Below are positions 45,731 to 53,843 of a stretch of 64,000 bases of DNA, in pieces. Source of the DNA: Lachnotalea sp041821265 (lineage in GTDB: Bacteria > Bacillota > Clostridia > Lachnospirales > Lachnospiraceae). The DNA lies in contig JBGUEQ010000010.1 of the NCBI GenBank assembly GCA_041821265.1, forward strand, positions 40,981-104,980. The letters run 5' to 3'. The position numbers were made by a program, and so were the translations under genes. The notes under the pieces were generated by a model. The model worked only from the letters and a program-made list of their open reading frames with translations, ran no database searches and was not told where the DNA came from. Each line of letters starts with the position of its first letter. The first letter of the stretch is position 1.

Positions 45731-47080
45731 TTATACCAGCACTTTAAATCTTTTAACAGATTTTATAAGTTCTCCCGATAAATCAGACTGTTCCTCCATA
45801 GCTAAAGTTGAATCATCTAAAACTTTAGCTATCTCCGAAATACTGCTATTTATATTCACTATATAGTCTGAGGTTTTATCTGATATCATATCAACCCCAT
45901 TTATAACTTTACTGATTTCATCTATGGAATCGTTCATAGTAGCTGCCGTTTCATAAGCCCTCTCCGTTATATTCTGTATTACCTCTGCATCTTTTTTGTA
46001 TTGTTCACCTGTTTGAAGTAATAATTCATAATCAGCTCTTACATTTAAATCTATGTACGATAAAATATCCTGTGAACCTTCTGACAAATTATTGAATACG
46101 TCCTTCACTTTGGCCACTAATTCTTCAATATTTGAAATAGCCTCCGTGGATTGTTCTGATAATTTTTTCACTTCTTGTGCGACAATAATAAATCCTTTTC
46201 CGTGCTCTCCAGCTCTTGCTGCTTCAATTGATGCATTAAGGGCCAGTAAATTTGTTTCAGAAGCGATTTCCCTTATTGTATCAGAAATAACTTTGATTTC
46301 TTCTACTATCTTTCCAGCTTCAATTGCCTTTAATATTTTGACCTGCTTCTCGCTATAAGTCTGGTTCGCTTTTTGAATTGAGTTCATAACTGTATTTTTC
46401 ATGTTAGTTGCTCTCATTTCCATTTGATTGGATGATTCCATTGAAGCATCTAAATGTAATGAAAGAGATTCTTTTATGTCGCTGATTTGCTTTATTGAAT
46501 CATTTGCCTTTTTTGTATCATTTGATAAGTCCAATGCGTCCTCTGAAAGCAAAGATGATGTAGTATAAATATTATTAATACTTTCAGAAGAATTTCTTGC
46601 GGATTCGAGTACTTCAAAACTTGATGATTTTATAAAAAAGGATTTTTTTTCAATCTCTACAACGAAAGATTTTATATTGGCAGAGGCATTATCTAAAGCA
46701 TTTCCCAATCGGCTCATATCATCATGCCCACTAAAATTTAGCTGTACCGACAAATCACCTACCCCCAGTTTTTCTGTATAATCTATAATTTTTTTCAATC
46801 TTTTTAAAACTAGCCTGTCATAAATAAATACTATTATTATAATCGATATAATTACACTTAGCCCCGAAGAAACATGTAGACCTACTTCAACATCCATAGC
46901 CTCAGTTTTTATTCCTAAAGCTCTAAAAAAAGGGGATCCTTTTATTAAAGAAGAATTAATGAATTGTCCTATATTGGTACTTATAAATTGAACTAAGACA
47001 ACTGCAAACACTAATTTAAATTTAATTGAATTTATCGTGTAATTTAAAATTCTATTTCTTAACTTCATCTTTTTCTCCAT
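45731..47080 (-). CDS. Methyl-accepting chemotaxis protein with short extracytoplasmic loop
   Basis: 449 residues. TM1 is at about 22-40 and TM2 at about 73-90, with only about 30 residues outside, so it has no classical ligand-binding domain. HAMP (KRLKKIIDYTEKLGVGDLSV) is followed by the signalling domain with the tip SETNLLALNASIEAARAGEH. It ends naturally (MEEQSDLSGELIKSVKRFKV). Together with the receptors at 34134 and 43370 there are three chemoreceptors with three different sensor designs and no che genes in the window. Confidence 0.85.
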   Translation of the reverse strand: MEKKMKLRNRILNYTINSIKFKLVFAVVLVQFISTNIGQFINSSLIKGSPFFRALGIKTEAMDVEVGLHVSSGLSVIISIIIIVFIYDRLVLKRLKKIIDYTEKLGVGDLSVQLNFSGHDDMSRLGNALDNASANIKSFVVEIEKKSFFIKSSSFEVLESARNSSESINNIYTTSSLLSEDALDLSNDTKKANDSIKQISDIKESLSLHLDASMESSNQMEMRATNMKNTVMNSIQKANQTYSEKQVKILKAIEAGKIVEEIKVISDTIREIASETNLLALNASIEAARAGEHGKGFIIVAQEVKKLSEQSTEAISNIEELVAKVKDVFNNLSEGSQDILSYIDLNVRADYELLLQTGEQYKKDAEVIQNITERAYETAATMNDSIDEISKVINGVDMISDKTSDYIVNINSSISEIAKVLDDSTLAMEEQSDLSGELIKSVKRFKVLV

Positions 47081-47126
47081 TCAAATAACTCTTTTTCTAC
47101 CTGCTTAACTAGTTGGTTTTATTTGT

Positions 47127-47207
47127 TTATTTTTTTCTAATTAACATAATTATTACTAATATTATCGCACAAATGACAGCTACTACTGTTATAATAATTT
47201 TTTTCAT
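47127..47207 (-). CDS. 26-residue single-span membrane peptide
   Basis: The ATG at 47207 follows GGAGG by 7 nt. The peptide MKKIIITVVAVICAIILVII then MLIRKK is a hydrophobic helix with two Lys at the front and RKK at the end. It lies just upstream of a chemoreceptor gene on the same strand. The strong ribosome site argues for real translation. Function unknown; a small regulatory membrane peptide is one possibility. Confidence 0.5.
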   Translation of the reverse strand: MKKIIITVVAVICAIILVIIMLIRKK

Positions 47208-47234
47208 CACATAACCTCCATTGAATATATTAAT

Positions 47235-47366
47235 TTTTAAGATAATTATTTCATATAACAGAGACCATAGAAGCTCCTGCTCCTGCAAATCTGTAGATTT
47301 TGGTCCCTGATTCTTCCAAAATTTTTAAAATTCCTCTAAAGTATCTCGTAACGGACAAAGCCGATT
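47235..47366 (-). pseudogene. Unidentified C-terminal fragment
   Basis: Directly after the stop of the zinc-ribbon gene the minus strand is open for about 39 codons, ending TKIYRFAGAGASMVSVI. It has no start codon or ribosome site, so it looks like the tail of a lost gene. I do not recognise the family. Confidence 0.3.
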
Positions 47367-47942
47367 TTAGTATTCAGATACCTCTTCCGTTCTATCCTTA
47401 ATTAGTTTTATTTTTCCAAAGAACGGAACCATTAATGGTTCTGATGAGTAAAAACCTTTTAAAAATCCGAGGAAGCTACAAAATGGAATGAAAAATATAA
47501 TAAAACTTATGAACATTACAACAAGAAAGTACGGTATATATTGCCATAAATTGTAAACATTAAAATGATTAAAAAACCATTCAATTCCCTCTATATTAAT
47601 CATCCCATAATAAAAAGCTGCACTAGCACCTACAATTGCAATTCCGGATATAAGAGTGGAAAGCAGTGTAATCCAGACCCCCTGATTGACACAGGTACGC
47701 GAAAGCTTAGATCTTCCATCAAATAATAATGGTAGCCAAAAAAATGCAGGTAAGTAAGCCATAGTACAGTAGATGGGCAGATGATTTATTAAGCTATTCC
47801 CCTTTCGTTCTTTGTTTACAGATTTTACCTCATAATGATATTGATAGCCTTTTTCGTTTTCCGTTCTGACTGATTGCCCACAGTAAGAACAAAATGCCGC
47901 ATTTTCTTTTAATCTAATTCCACAATGTGAACAATATTGCAT
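47367..47942 (-). CDS. Zinc-ribbon membrane protein (paralogue B)
   Basis: About 191 residues from the ATG at 47942, set by AAAGGAG 9 nt upstream. An N-terminal zinc ribbon (MQYCSHCGIRLKENAAFCSY with two CxxC pairs) is followed by a linker and about four hydrophobic segments. It contains LSRTCVNQGVWITLL, which matches RARTCANQGLWMLIL in the protein at 50490; the two are clear paralogues. It may be a DUF805/zinc-ribbon type membrane protein. Function unknown. Confidence 0.7.
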   Translation of the reverse strand: MQYCSHCGIRLKENAAFCSYCGQSVRTENEKGYQYHYEVKSVNKERKGNSLINHLPIYCTMAYLPAFFWLPLLFDGRSKLSRTCVNQGVWITLLSTLISGIAIVGASAAFYYGMINIEGIEWFFNHFNVYNLWQYIPYFLVVMFISFIIFFIPFCSFLGFLKGFYSSEPLMVPFFGKIKLIKDRTEEVSEY

Positions 47943-48031
47943 CTTTATACTATCTCCTTTCAAAATTAATTTTATGTAGTTATCATACAAATGTAATATT
48001 TATAAAATTCTCGATAATTATTAAAATAATA

Positions 48032-48634
48032 TTAAATTAAAGTAGAAATCCCTACTCCAATGTCCGGAAAAAGAAAAGAATATACTAAATCAATGAGAAA
48101 CATAATACTTAATCCTATACAAAGATATTTTCTAATCTTTGTCGGAAAGTATAATAACAGCTTATCAAATAAAGGCTTAACAACAAACACAGCTATACTA
48201 CCTACTACAGCAAAAAAAATTAAATATTTTATACAAATACGCCCCTGTAGATTAAAAGGCTGATTACTATAATCCCACCAGCGTGCGTGGAAAATGGTCT
48301 CTAACAGCCAAGATGTTATATATTCTAAAAGACCACTTGACACAATACTTCCAGCAATGAAATAAAACGGTTTATGACCAATCGATTTTTTTAATATCAC
48401 CATCAATATACCCCCACAACCATAAATCGGTAACCATGGTCCATGCAGTATACCGCGATTTACCAAAATTCCATTGTTAATCCAGATGAATACTACTTCC
48501 CATAACCATCCAATAATACAGGCTAAAAAAAAGAATAGTAAAGTCAATTGCAGTTCTTCACTTTTTAGCCGATCGTTAATATAAAAAATATTCTTGTGAT
48601 TATTTACTTTTAAATGATACATTTTAATACCCAT
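48032..48634 (-). CDS. CmpB-like putative ABC-transporter-type membrane protein
   Basis: 200 residues with about five membrane segments. CIIGWLWEVVFIWINNGILV then NRGILHGPWLPIYGCGG and HARWWDYSNQPFNLQGRICI are the conserved segments of the family annotated as putative ABC transporter permease (CmpB). The biochemical role of this family is not established. It follows the sensor kinase by 21 bp, suggesting one operon with the OmpR-type two-component system. The start could also be the ATG 12 nt downstream. Confidence 0.75.
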   Translation of the reverse strand: MGIKMYHLKVNNHKNIFYINDRLKSEELQLTLLFFFLACIIGWLWEVVFIWINNGILVNRGILHGPWLPIYGCGGILMVILKKSIGHKPFYFIAGSIVSSGLLEYITSWLLETIFHARWWDYSNQPFNLQGRICIKYLIFFAVVGSIAVFVVKPLFDKLLLYFPTKIRKYLCIGLSIMFLIDLVYSFLFPDIGVGISTLI

Positions 48635-48655
48635 ATCTTCCTTTAATCTATCCTT

Positions 48656-49729
48656 TTACATCTGCAGATTTATGGGTATAGTAACGGTAAATAAAGTGCC
48701 TTTTCCTGGTGTACTGTCTACCGTTATATTACCTCCTACCATATCTATAACTCTTTTAACCATAGAAAGCCCCAGACCATTGCCCTCCTGCGAATGAGAC
48801 GTTTCACCCTGATAAAATTTTTCAAAAGCACGCCTTATCGTCTCTTTATTCATGCCGCATCCAGTATCACCAACCGTTACCACAGCATCTAATTTTTCCT
48901 TTTTTATAGTAATATTAATAGTTCCATGTTCCGGTGTAAATTTGATTGCATTGGAAATTAGATTATTCCATATAATTTCAAGCAGGGATTCATATTGATA
49001 AATCTGAAAATCCGCAATCCCGTCTCCATCCATTTCAATATCTTTTGTCTCCCAACTATTTTCTACACTTAAAATACAGCCCCTGAGCTGTTCCCCCAAG
49101 GTGTAATGTTTAGCTTCTGAAAAAATCTTCTGATTTTCTAATCGATTTAGTTGAAGTATATTCGTAACCAGCGTCGATAATTTCGAAGATGCGGTTATAA
49201 TTGTATTTGCATACTCTGTCCGTTGTAAAGGGGTCAGCTTTTCATCTTTAATAGCAAACGCATAATTCTGTATTACAGAAAGAGGTGATTTTAATTCATG
49301 TGAAACATTGGCAATGAAATCTGTTTTAAGTGTCTCTATACTAGCCAATTCTTCTGCCATTTTGTTAAAGTCTTCCAGGAGTAATGTTAGTTCATCCTCC
49401 TTGCCATCTGTACGCATAGGCTCAATACGGGTAGTGAAATCCCCTGCAGCAATTTTTCTAGTTGCCTCGCCAATTCTGTTAATGGGTCTCTCAAAAAAAT
49501 ATCTTCGTATAATAATCAAAGTAAAATAACTAATAATACTTGTTACTGCAAGATTCATTAGCATAGCCAACATAAAGTAAATTGAATTATAACCATACCA
49601 GTACTTATTAAAATACCCATTTAAAACGGTATCGTGAAAAGTGCTGGTAATCAGGATAAAGGCAAAAATTGCACCATACTCTTTGGCACTTAAGTATGTA
49701 TTGTATCTCTTTCTCATCTTATTTTCCAT
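48656..49729 (-). CDS. Sensor histidine kinase (HAMP, HisKA, HATPase)
   Basis: 357 residues. Two membrane segments (about 15-35 and 48-70) enclose only a short external loop. HAMP is followed by HisKA (FIANVSHELKSPLSVIQNYA, phospho-His in SHELKSP) and the ATPase (NLISNAIKFTPEHGTI, GDTGCGMNKE, GNGLGLSMV). The small sensor region suggests detection of cell-envelope stress inside the membrane, as in BceS/intramembrane-type kinases, but that is inference. The response regulator lies 4 bp upstream. Confidence 0.92.
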   Translation of the reverse strand: MENKMRKRYNTYLSAKEYGAIFAFILITSTFHDTVLNGYFNKYWYGYNSIYFMLAMLMNLAVTSIISYFTLIIIRRYFFERPINRIGEATRKIAAGDFTTRIEPMRTDGKEDELTLLLEDFNKMAEELASIETLKTDFIANVSHELKSPLSVIQNYAFAIKDEKLTPLQRTEYANTIITASSKLSTLVTNILQLNRLENQKIFSEAKHYTLGEQLRGCILSVENSWETKDIEMDGDGIADFQIYQYESLLEIIWNNLISNAIKFTPEHGTINITIKKEKLDAVVTVGDTGCGMNKETIRRAFEKFYQGETSHSQEGNGLGLSMVKRVIDMVGGNITVDSTPGKGTLFTVTIPINLQM

Positions 49730-49733
49730 CTTC

Positions 49734-50414
49734 TTACTCTCTGCTCTTTAATATTGCCTTATAGCCAAATCCTCTGACTGTAACAATTTCAAAATCAGCA
49801 CTCTGAGAAAATTTCTCCCTGAGCTTTGTTACGTAAACATCTACTGACCGTAGACCGGATTCACTATCCATGCCCCAGAACTCATCTATCAACTGTGAAC
49901 GGGTAAACGCCTGCTTGGGATAAGACAATAATTTAAATAAAATCCCAAATTCCCTTACAGAAAGAGGAATATCTTCTCCGTTTAAGTTAGCAGACAACTC
50001 ATTGGCATCTAATACCATGTCTCCAATAACCATTTTCTTCTGTTCTTCGATATTAGCTCTCCTGACCAGGGCTCCTACCCGAAGCAGCATCTCCTCTAAG
50101 TCCACTGGTTTTACCATATAATCGTCAATGCCTATTCGGAAACCTTTCTGCTTAGAAACAATATCATCTCTGGCACTGATAAAGAGAATAGGAATTCTCT
50201 TATTTATGTTCCGAACCATCTCTGCCAATTCGAAACCATCTAAACCCGGCATCATAATATCTGATATAATGATGTCAATCAGACTAGATGCCAAAGTATT
50301 CAGTGCATCTGTTCCATCTTTGCTTCTATAGGTAAAGTAGCCATTAGAATTCAAATATTCACAAATGATCTGATTTTGTTTTAAATCGTCCTCCACAACA
50401 AGGATATTTATCAT
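49734..50414 (-). CDS. OmpR/PhoB-family response regulator
   Basis: 226 residues. The receiver has DIIISDIMMPGLDG with the phospho-Asp and KP near 104. The C-terminal winged helix (PLSVREFGILFKLLSYPKQA ... DVYVTKLREKF) binds DNA. GGAGAG precedes the ATG. Cognate of the kinase directly downstream. Targets are probably local, including the zinc-ribbon and CmpB-like genes. Confidence 0.92.
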   Translation of the reverse strand: MINILVVEDDLKQNQIICEYLNSNGYFTYRSKDGTDALNTLASSLIDIIISDIMMPGLDGFELAEMVRNINKRIPILFISARDDIVSKQKGFRIGIDDYMVKPVDLEEMLLRVGALVRRANIEEQKKMVIGDMVLDANELSANLNGEDIPLSVREFGILFKLLSYPKQAFTRSQLIDEFWGMDSESGLRSVDVYVTKLREKFSQSADFEIVTVRGFGYKAILKSRE

Positions 50415-50489
50415 ATCAATCTCTCCATTCTATTTAATATATAAATTTGTTTAATTTGTTAAAAAATGATATTTCAAACTACATATTTC

Positions 50490-50978
50490 TTAATCATGAA
50501 TAATCTGTATTTTTCCAACTAGGGGTAAAATGTGTGGTTGCCCTCCATATTTTACTGACTTAAATCCCATAATGCAATTAATCAACAAAAAAATCATAAA
50601 TGCAAGTATCGAGGAATAAAGAATCGTATAAATGCCATTCCAAAATACAAAAAGCAGATTTCTAAAACCACTCTCAATAAAGGTATTTCTATTAAATGCT
50701 ATCCCAATATCGCTAATAATCGACATACTTCCACAGGCTATAAAAGATAAAATCAGCATCCACAATCCTTGATTTGCACAGGTTCGGGCACGCTTATCTT
50801 CTGAACCTACCAGTATGGGAACCCAGAACAAAGTTCCAAGATATGCAACACCCATTACAATACTTCGCTTATCCTTAGTATGAGTGATTTTTGCTTCTTC
50901 ATAGACCTTCTGCCCACACTTAGGACAAAATTTATCATCCTCTGTAAGTTCATAACCACATTTCTCACAAAATTTCAT
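50490..50978 (-). CDS. Zinc-ribbon membrane protein (paralogue A)
   Basis: About 162 residues from the ATG at 50978, with GGAGG 7 nt upstream. The N-terminus MKFCEKCGYELTEDDKFCPK carries two CxxC pairs. Three hydrophobic segments follow, with RARTCANQGLW between the first two. It is a paralogue of the protein at 47367, and the pair brackets the two-component system. Unknown function. Confidence 0.7.
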   Translation of the reverse strand: MKFCEKCGYELTEDDKFCPKCGQKVYEEAKITHTKDKRSIVMGVAYLGTLFWVPILVGSEDKRARTCANQGLWMLILSFIACGSMSIISDIGIAFNRNTFIESGFRNLLFVFWNGIYTILYSSILAFMIFLLINCIMGFKSVKYGGQPHILPLVGKIQIIHD

Positions 50979-51108
50979 AGCAATTCCTCCGTTTAAATGT
51001 TTAATTATAGGTATTACTATACAAACCATCTATTTCATTTACTCTTTTATTTTGTTAACCTAATGTTAAAGTTACATTATTTACTTTAAAAATGACATCA
51101 TTCTAATC

Positions 51109-51149
51109 AGATTGAAGTAAAAGTCTCCCAAAGGACTTTCTTCCAATCT
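51109..51149. terminator. Imperfect hairpin
   Basis: AGATTGAAGTAAAAGTC pairs imperfectly with GGACTTTCTTCCAATCT around a short loop. It lies in the long gap between the zinc-ribbon gene and the VOC remnant. Probably a decayed or bidirectional terminator. Confidence 0.4.
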
Positions 51150-51465
51150 GAATCTCCACTATAGTTGCAAATATGAAATAAAAAGAGATTCAATAGTTTC
51201 TTTGATTTACTGGATACTTTTCCATGTAATAATTATTCATTATTGAAGTAGAATAGCCGGAAAGTATATTTGATTTATTAGAAAAAGATTTGAAAGAAAG
51301 AGGCGTTCATAATGACCAGAAGAAATATATCAAATATAATTAATTTACTGCGCTTATGACGGTGTTTATATCCAAGAAACTAATATTTCGCTAATTTCTA
51401 GTCACGCATGTGGTTTCTCCATTAATGCAAATGTACTGGCCTGTCTATAGATTGATTATAAAAAC

Positions 51466-51494
51466 AGGGTTGGAGCATAAGCTTCTTCAACCCT
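51466..51494. terminator. Hairpin downstream of the VOC remnant
   Basis: AGGGTTGGAG (51466-51475) pairs with CTTCTTCAACCCT (ending 51494), giving a 7-bp outer stem AGGGTTG/CAACCCT plus inner pairs. It lies about 95 bp beyond the stop of the minus-strand VOC fragment and may be that gene's old terminator. Confidence 0.4.
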
Positions 51495-51587
51495 ATCTTT
51501 ACTCATGCTAGGTCCAGAACCACATTCCTATTAGTTTAAAATGCTCTCATTCTCCCATTGACTATAGTAATTTATTATAAATAAAAC

Positions 51588-51778
51588 TTATGCTCTTGAA
51601 TAACAGCCTTCTTGCGACTCGACCATTATACCGTCAGGGCCACGGAAGTATGCGTATTTAAACCCGGCAAAAATACCACTTTTAATCCCAAGGCATCGCG
51701 AAACAAACGCAATCATTCCTCAATGTCGCTTACAATGATTCCAGCCTGAAATAACCCCTGCACGTTAAAATTTTCCAT
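51588..51778 (-). pseudogene. VOC (glyoxalase-like) gene remnant
   Basis: From the ATG at 51778 the frame reads MENFNVQGLFQAGIIVSDIE, then an in-frame TGA where the homologue at 21640 has Cys, then LRLFRDALGLKVVF. After an internal deletion a different frame gives FKYAYFRGPDGIMVESQEG and CYSRA with a stop, the natural C-terminus. About half the gene is lost. It is strongly similar to the VOC half of the chimera at 21640-22038. Confidence 0.8.
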
Positions 51779-51880
51779 GATAATTCCACATAGATATTTG
51801 TATTTCTGTCATTATTGCAAATGGGTAACATCCCCAAGAAAACTACTCATTAAATTTAAGCTGATCAATCCAAACCTGAA

Positions 51881-51920
51881 TAATAAAACATAATAAATAT
51901 GCATTGATTATGTTTTATTA
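51881..51920. promoter_or_regulatory. 14-bp perfect inverted repeat, candidate TetR operator
   Basis: TAATAAAACATAAT (51881-51894) and its exact complement ATTATGTTTTATTA (51907-51920) flank 12 bp. It lies between the minus-strand VOC remnant (starts 51778) and the plus-strand TetR gene (starts 52043), the classic place for an operator of a divergently transcribed TetR. A looser copy of the half-site (TAAACAT ... ATGTTTTAT) follows near 51984-52012. Confidence 0.55.
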
Positions 51921-52042
51921 ATTTGATAATATACAATTAAGATAAAAATAACAATCATCACTTTTCTTAATAATGAAATATAATAAACATTATCTTTAAA
52001 TATGTTTTATAGATTTTAAGGAAATAAAATAATGGAGTAACT

Positions 52043-52558
52043 ATGGCAAACGATGCAAGAATAAGATATACAAAAATGAGAATTCAAAATGCTTTTATTA
52101 AGTTGCTAGATGAAATCCCATTAAATAAAATAACTGTCAAAGAAGTATGTAAAATTGCTCAAATTAATAGAGCTACTTTTTATAGATACTATAAAGATCC
52201 CTATGATTGGATTGAACAAATGGAAAACACTTTTTTAAGTAATGCCAGAAACATTATCGTTAATATTAACCATACTAATAATTATGATATTTTCACGCAG
52301 TTTTTAGAAAAAATGAGAGATAGAAAAGAACTGCTTCATGTTTTGCGTGTAAAGTATGGTGATAAAGCATTTTATGAAAATTTTCTTTCTTCTTGCATGA
52401 AAGAAATAATTGAAAAGAGCGAGAATGAAAATTTATTTACTAACGATGAGCACCCAAGATGGAAAGAACATTTTTTAACCTATGGATGTCATTTAAAAAT
52501 TGTGGATTTTGAATTGCAAGTGCAGTCATTTCTGTTTCTATCAAACCAGGATATATAG
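52043..52558 (+). CDS. TetR/AcrR-family regulator with replaced C-terminus
   Basis: A 171-codon frame. Residues 1-60 are a good TetR HTH (LLDEIPLNKITVKEVCKIAQ, NRATFYRYYKD). Residues about 65-145 are the start of the ligand/dimer domain (KMRDRKELLHVLRVKYGDKA, EHFLTYG). After about residue 148 the frame runs through the antisense of an SDR fragment (HLKIVDFELQVQSFLFLSNQ), so the last helices are lost. The original protein would be about 175-190 residues with a different tail. It may still bind DNA but is probably defective. GGAG lies before the ATG. Confidence 0.75.
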   Translation: MANDARIRYTKMRIQNAFIKLLDEIPLNKITVKEVCKIAQINRATFYRYYKDPYDWIEQMENTFLSNARNIIVNINHTNNYDIFTQFLEKMRDRKELLHVLRVKYGDKAFYENFLSSCMKEIIEKSENENLFTNDEHPRWKEHFLTYGCHLKIVDFELQVQSFLFLSNQDI

Positions 52559-52706
52559 AATTGACACGAATTTTCATAGGTCCAAAAGACTTACCCAGTA
52601 GGCGAGCAAGACTCTTAATAGCTCCCTTTTTTGCAGTATAAGCTATAGGACCTGCAGCTTTAATAGCAGCTGTGGAACAAATATTAATGATAGATCCTCC
52701 CCCCAT
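52490..52706 (-). pseudogene. Short-chain dehydrogenase (SDR) middle fragment
   Basis: The minus strand encodes MGGGSIINICSTAAIKAAGP, IAYTAKKGAIKSLARLLGKS and MKIRVNSIYPGLIETEMTAL. This contains the SDR catalytic Ser, the YxxxK motif (YTAKK) and the PG motif. The NAD-binding N-terminus is missing and the C-terminus ends at the tail-to-tail junction with the TetR gene. The missing C-terminal part resembles the SDR tail found in the chimera at 21640. Confidence 0.82.
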
Positions 52707-52765
52707 TTTTTTTCATTTTCCGGATATGCATACTTAATGATATAAAATAAAAATGAACATAAAAA

Positions 52766-52799
52766 GAGCCCCGAATCACAATTTCCTGGTTCGAGGCTC
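52766..52799 (-). terminator. Intrinsic terminator
   Basis: On the minus strand GAGCCTCGAACC pairs with GATTCGGGGCTC, followed by TTTTTATG. A typical rho-independent terminator inside the tail of the TetR-like remnant reading from 52997. Confidence 0.75.
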
Positions 52800-52997
52800 A
52801 CATTCATCATTTCCAAAACAAATAGGACAAGGGACAAGTCCCTTGTGGGTATAGGTTAATAATGTGTAGTCCACAATCTCTTCTAAATATGTTTTCTTAT
52901 CTACCGCATACATTTTATATTGTTCAAACAAGATGTCCTGAATGATATAGGAATAAATTGCACTCCAGAATTGGTTTGTCATCATAAAAAAATCCAT
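52776..52997 (-). pseudogene. Probable TetR-like C-terminal fragment
   Basis: The frame reads MMTNQFWSAIYSYIIQDILF, EQYKMYAVDKKTYLEEIVDY and TLLTYTHKG, with the helical, aromatic-rich character of a TetR ligand domain. It then runs through a small hairpin (GGGACAAGTCCC near 52829-52843) and into the terminator. No HTH precedes it. Family assignment is tentative. Confidence 0.4.
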
Positions 52998-53009
52998 AGA
53001 ACGTATTTC

Positions 53010-53215
53010 TTTTTTAATGACTCTTTACTCTAAAGCCTTCATTGTCTGTTCTGTGAGAATCTTCATATGTCTGCCAAATTTTTCAGTATAGGATTCTGCA
53101 AAAATATTTTTCTCCCTGAGCGAAATCATAATATCATAAAATCTTAACATATCTTCTGTTATTTTAAATGTTACTTTTTGTTCTTCACCTGATTGCAACT
53201 CAATGTCATCTATTT
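53010..53215 (-). pseudogene. Fragment with GH3 Fn3-like tail character
   Basis: The minus-strand frame that overlaps the end of the GtrA gene reads GEEQKVTFKITEDMLRFYD, like the Fn3-like domain of GH3 enzymes. It continues LREKNIFAESYTEKFGRHMK then ILTEQTMKALE and a stop, which I do not recognise. It has no start codon or ribosome site. Either a second chimera or one unknown short tail. Confidence 0.4.
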
Positions 53216-53833
53216 GGCTTCGACATTTTCTTCTGGAAAAATAACTTTATAAATTGGGAAATAAATAACCATCTGAACCCCCCCATTAATCACTGTAATA
53301 AGTATATTATAGACTGCTGGAATACCGATATACTCCTTTAAAAATGGTTGATAAAAAGTCTGCAACCCACTGCATACCATAAAAATAAGAACAAAGGCTA
53401 TCACGTACCACATAATCTGATAGGTAATATTGCCATGACTCTTAAATGCTACATTTCTCTGTAATGGAAAGTTAACGCACTGTGCCACAAAAAGGGTTGT
53501 ACCATAAGCCGCAAAGTAAGCCAAACCTCCATCTATCATTGAAAAATTAAAAATATATTTACCTGAATGTAAGATAGGAATCAAATAACAATTTATGTTT
53601 TCCCAATCAGTAACCTTTGAAAAAAATGATGGCATAAATGTTAGCATGAAATATTGAAGTAAGGTTACCAACAATGAAATCAAGTAAAACTTCACAAACT
53701 GCTCAATTATCTTAGATGCTTTCGGATACCCAAATGAAAATTTCTTCCACCAATTGGTAATAGCACCTTTTATTCCTGTCTCCATTACTTTTTGCTGTGT
53801 AATGTTTGAATCTTTGTTTTGTGCTTCTTCCAT
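53210..53833 (-). CDS. GtrA-like membrane protein
   Basis: About 207 residues from the ATG at 53833, which has AAGGAG 6 nt upstream; the TTG at 53851 is less likely. An N-terminal cytosolic stretch of about 35 residues is followed by four hydrophobic segments (FYLISLLVTLLQYFMLTFMP, MWYVIAFVLIFMVCSGLQTF, VYNILITVINGGVQMVIYFP), as in GtrA/DPMS-type proteins. GtrA proteins help move lipid-linked sugars across the membrane during cell-surface polysaccharide modification. It begins 11 bp after the GH2 stop, so the two are co-transcribed. Confidence 0.75.
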   Translation of the reverse strand: MEEAQNKDSNITQQKVMETGIKGAITNWWKKFSFGYPKASKIIEQFVKFYLISLLVTLLQYFMLTFMPSFFSKVTDWENINCYLIPILHSGKYIFNFSMIDGGLAYFAAYGTTLFVAQCVNFPLQRNVAFKSHGNITYQIMWYVIAFVLIFMVCSGLQTFYQPFLKEYIGIPAVYNILITVINGGVQMVIYFPIYKVIFPEENVEAK

Positions 53834-53843
53834 GAAAATCTCC

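Larger units (their letters stand above)
50979..51587. other. Long intergenic stretch with hairpins
   Basis: About 600 bases. The left part should contain the minus-strand promoter of the zinc-ribbon gene. Two hairpins lie at 51109-51149 and 51466-51494. Short open frames between them (for example around 51340-51450 on the plus strand) show no recognisable family and no ribosome site. Confidence 0.45.

Noticed and set aside
46053..46358. 101-codon plus-strand ORF
   Set aside because: Antisense of the chemoreceptor signalling domain; no start signal.
52826..52846. ACAAGGGACAAGTCCCTTGT palindrome
   Set aside because: Small perfect hairpin inside a decayed tail, next to a better terminator; no independent sign of function.
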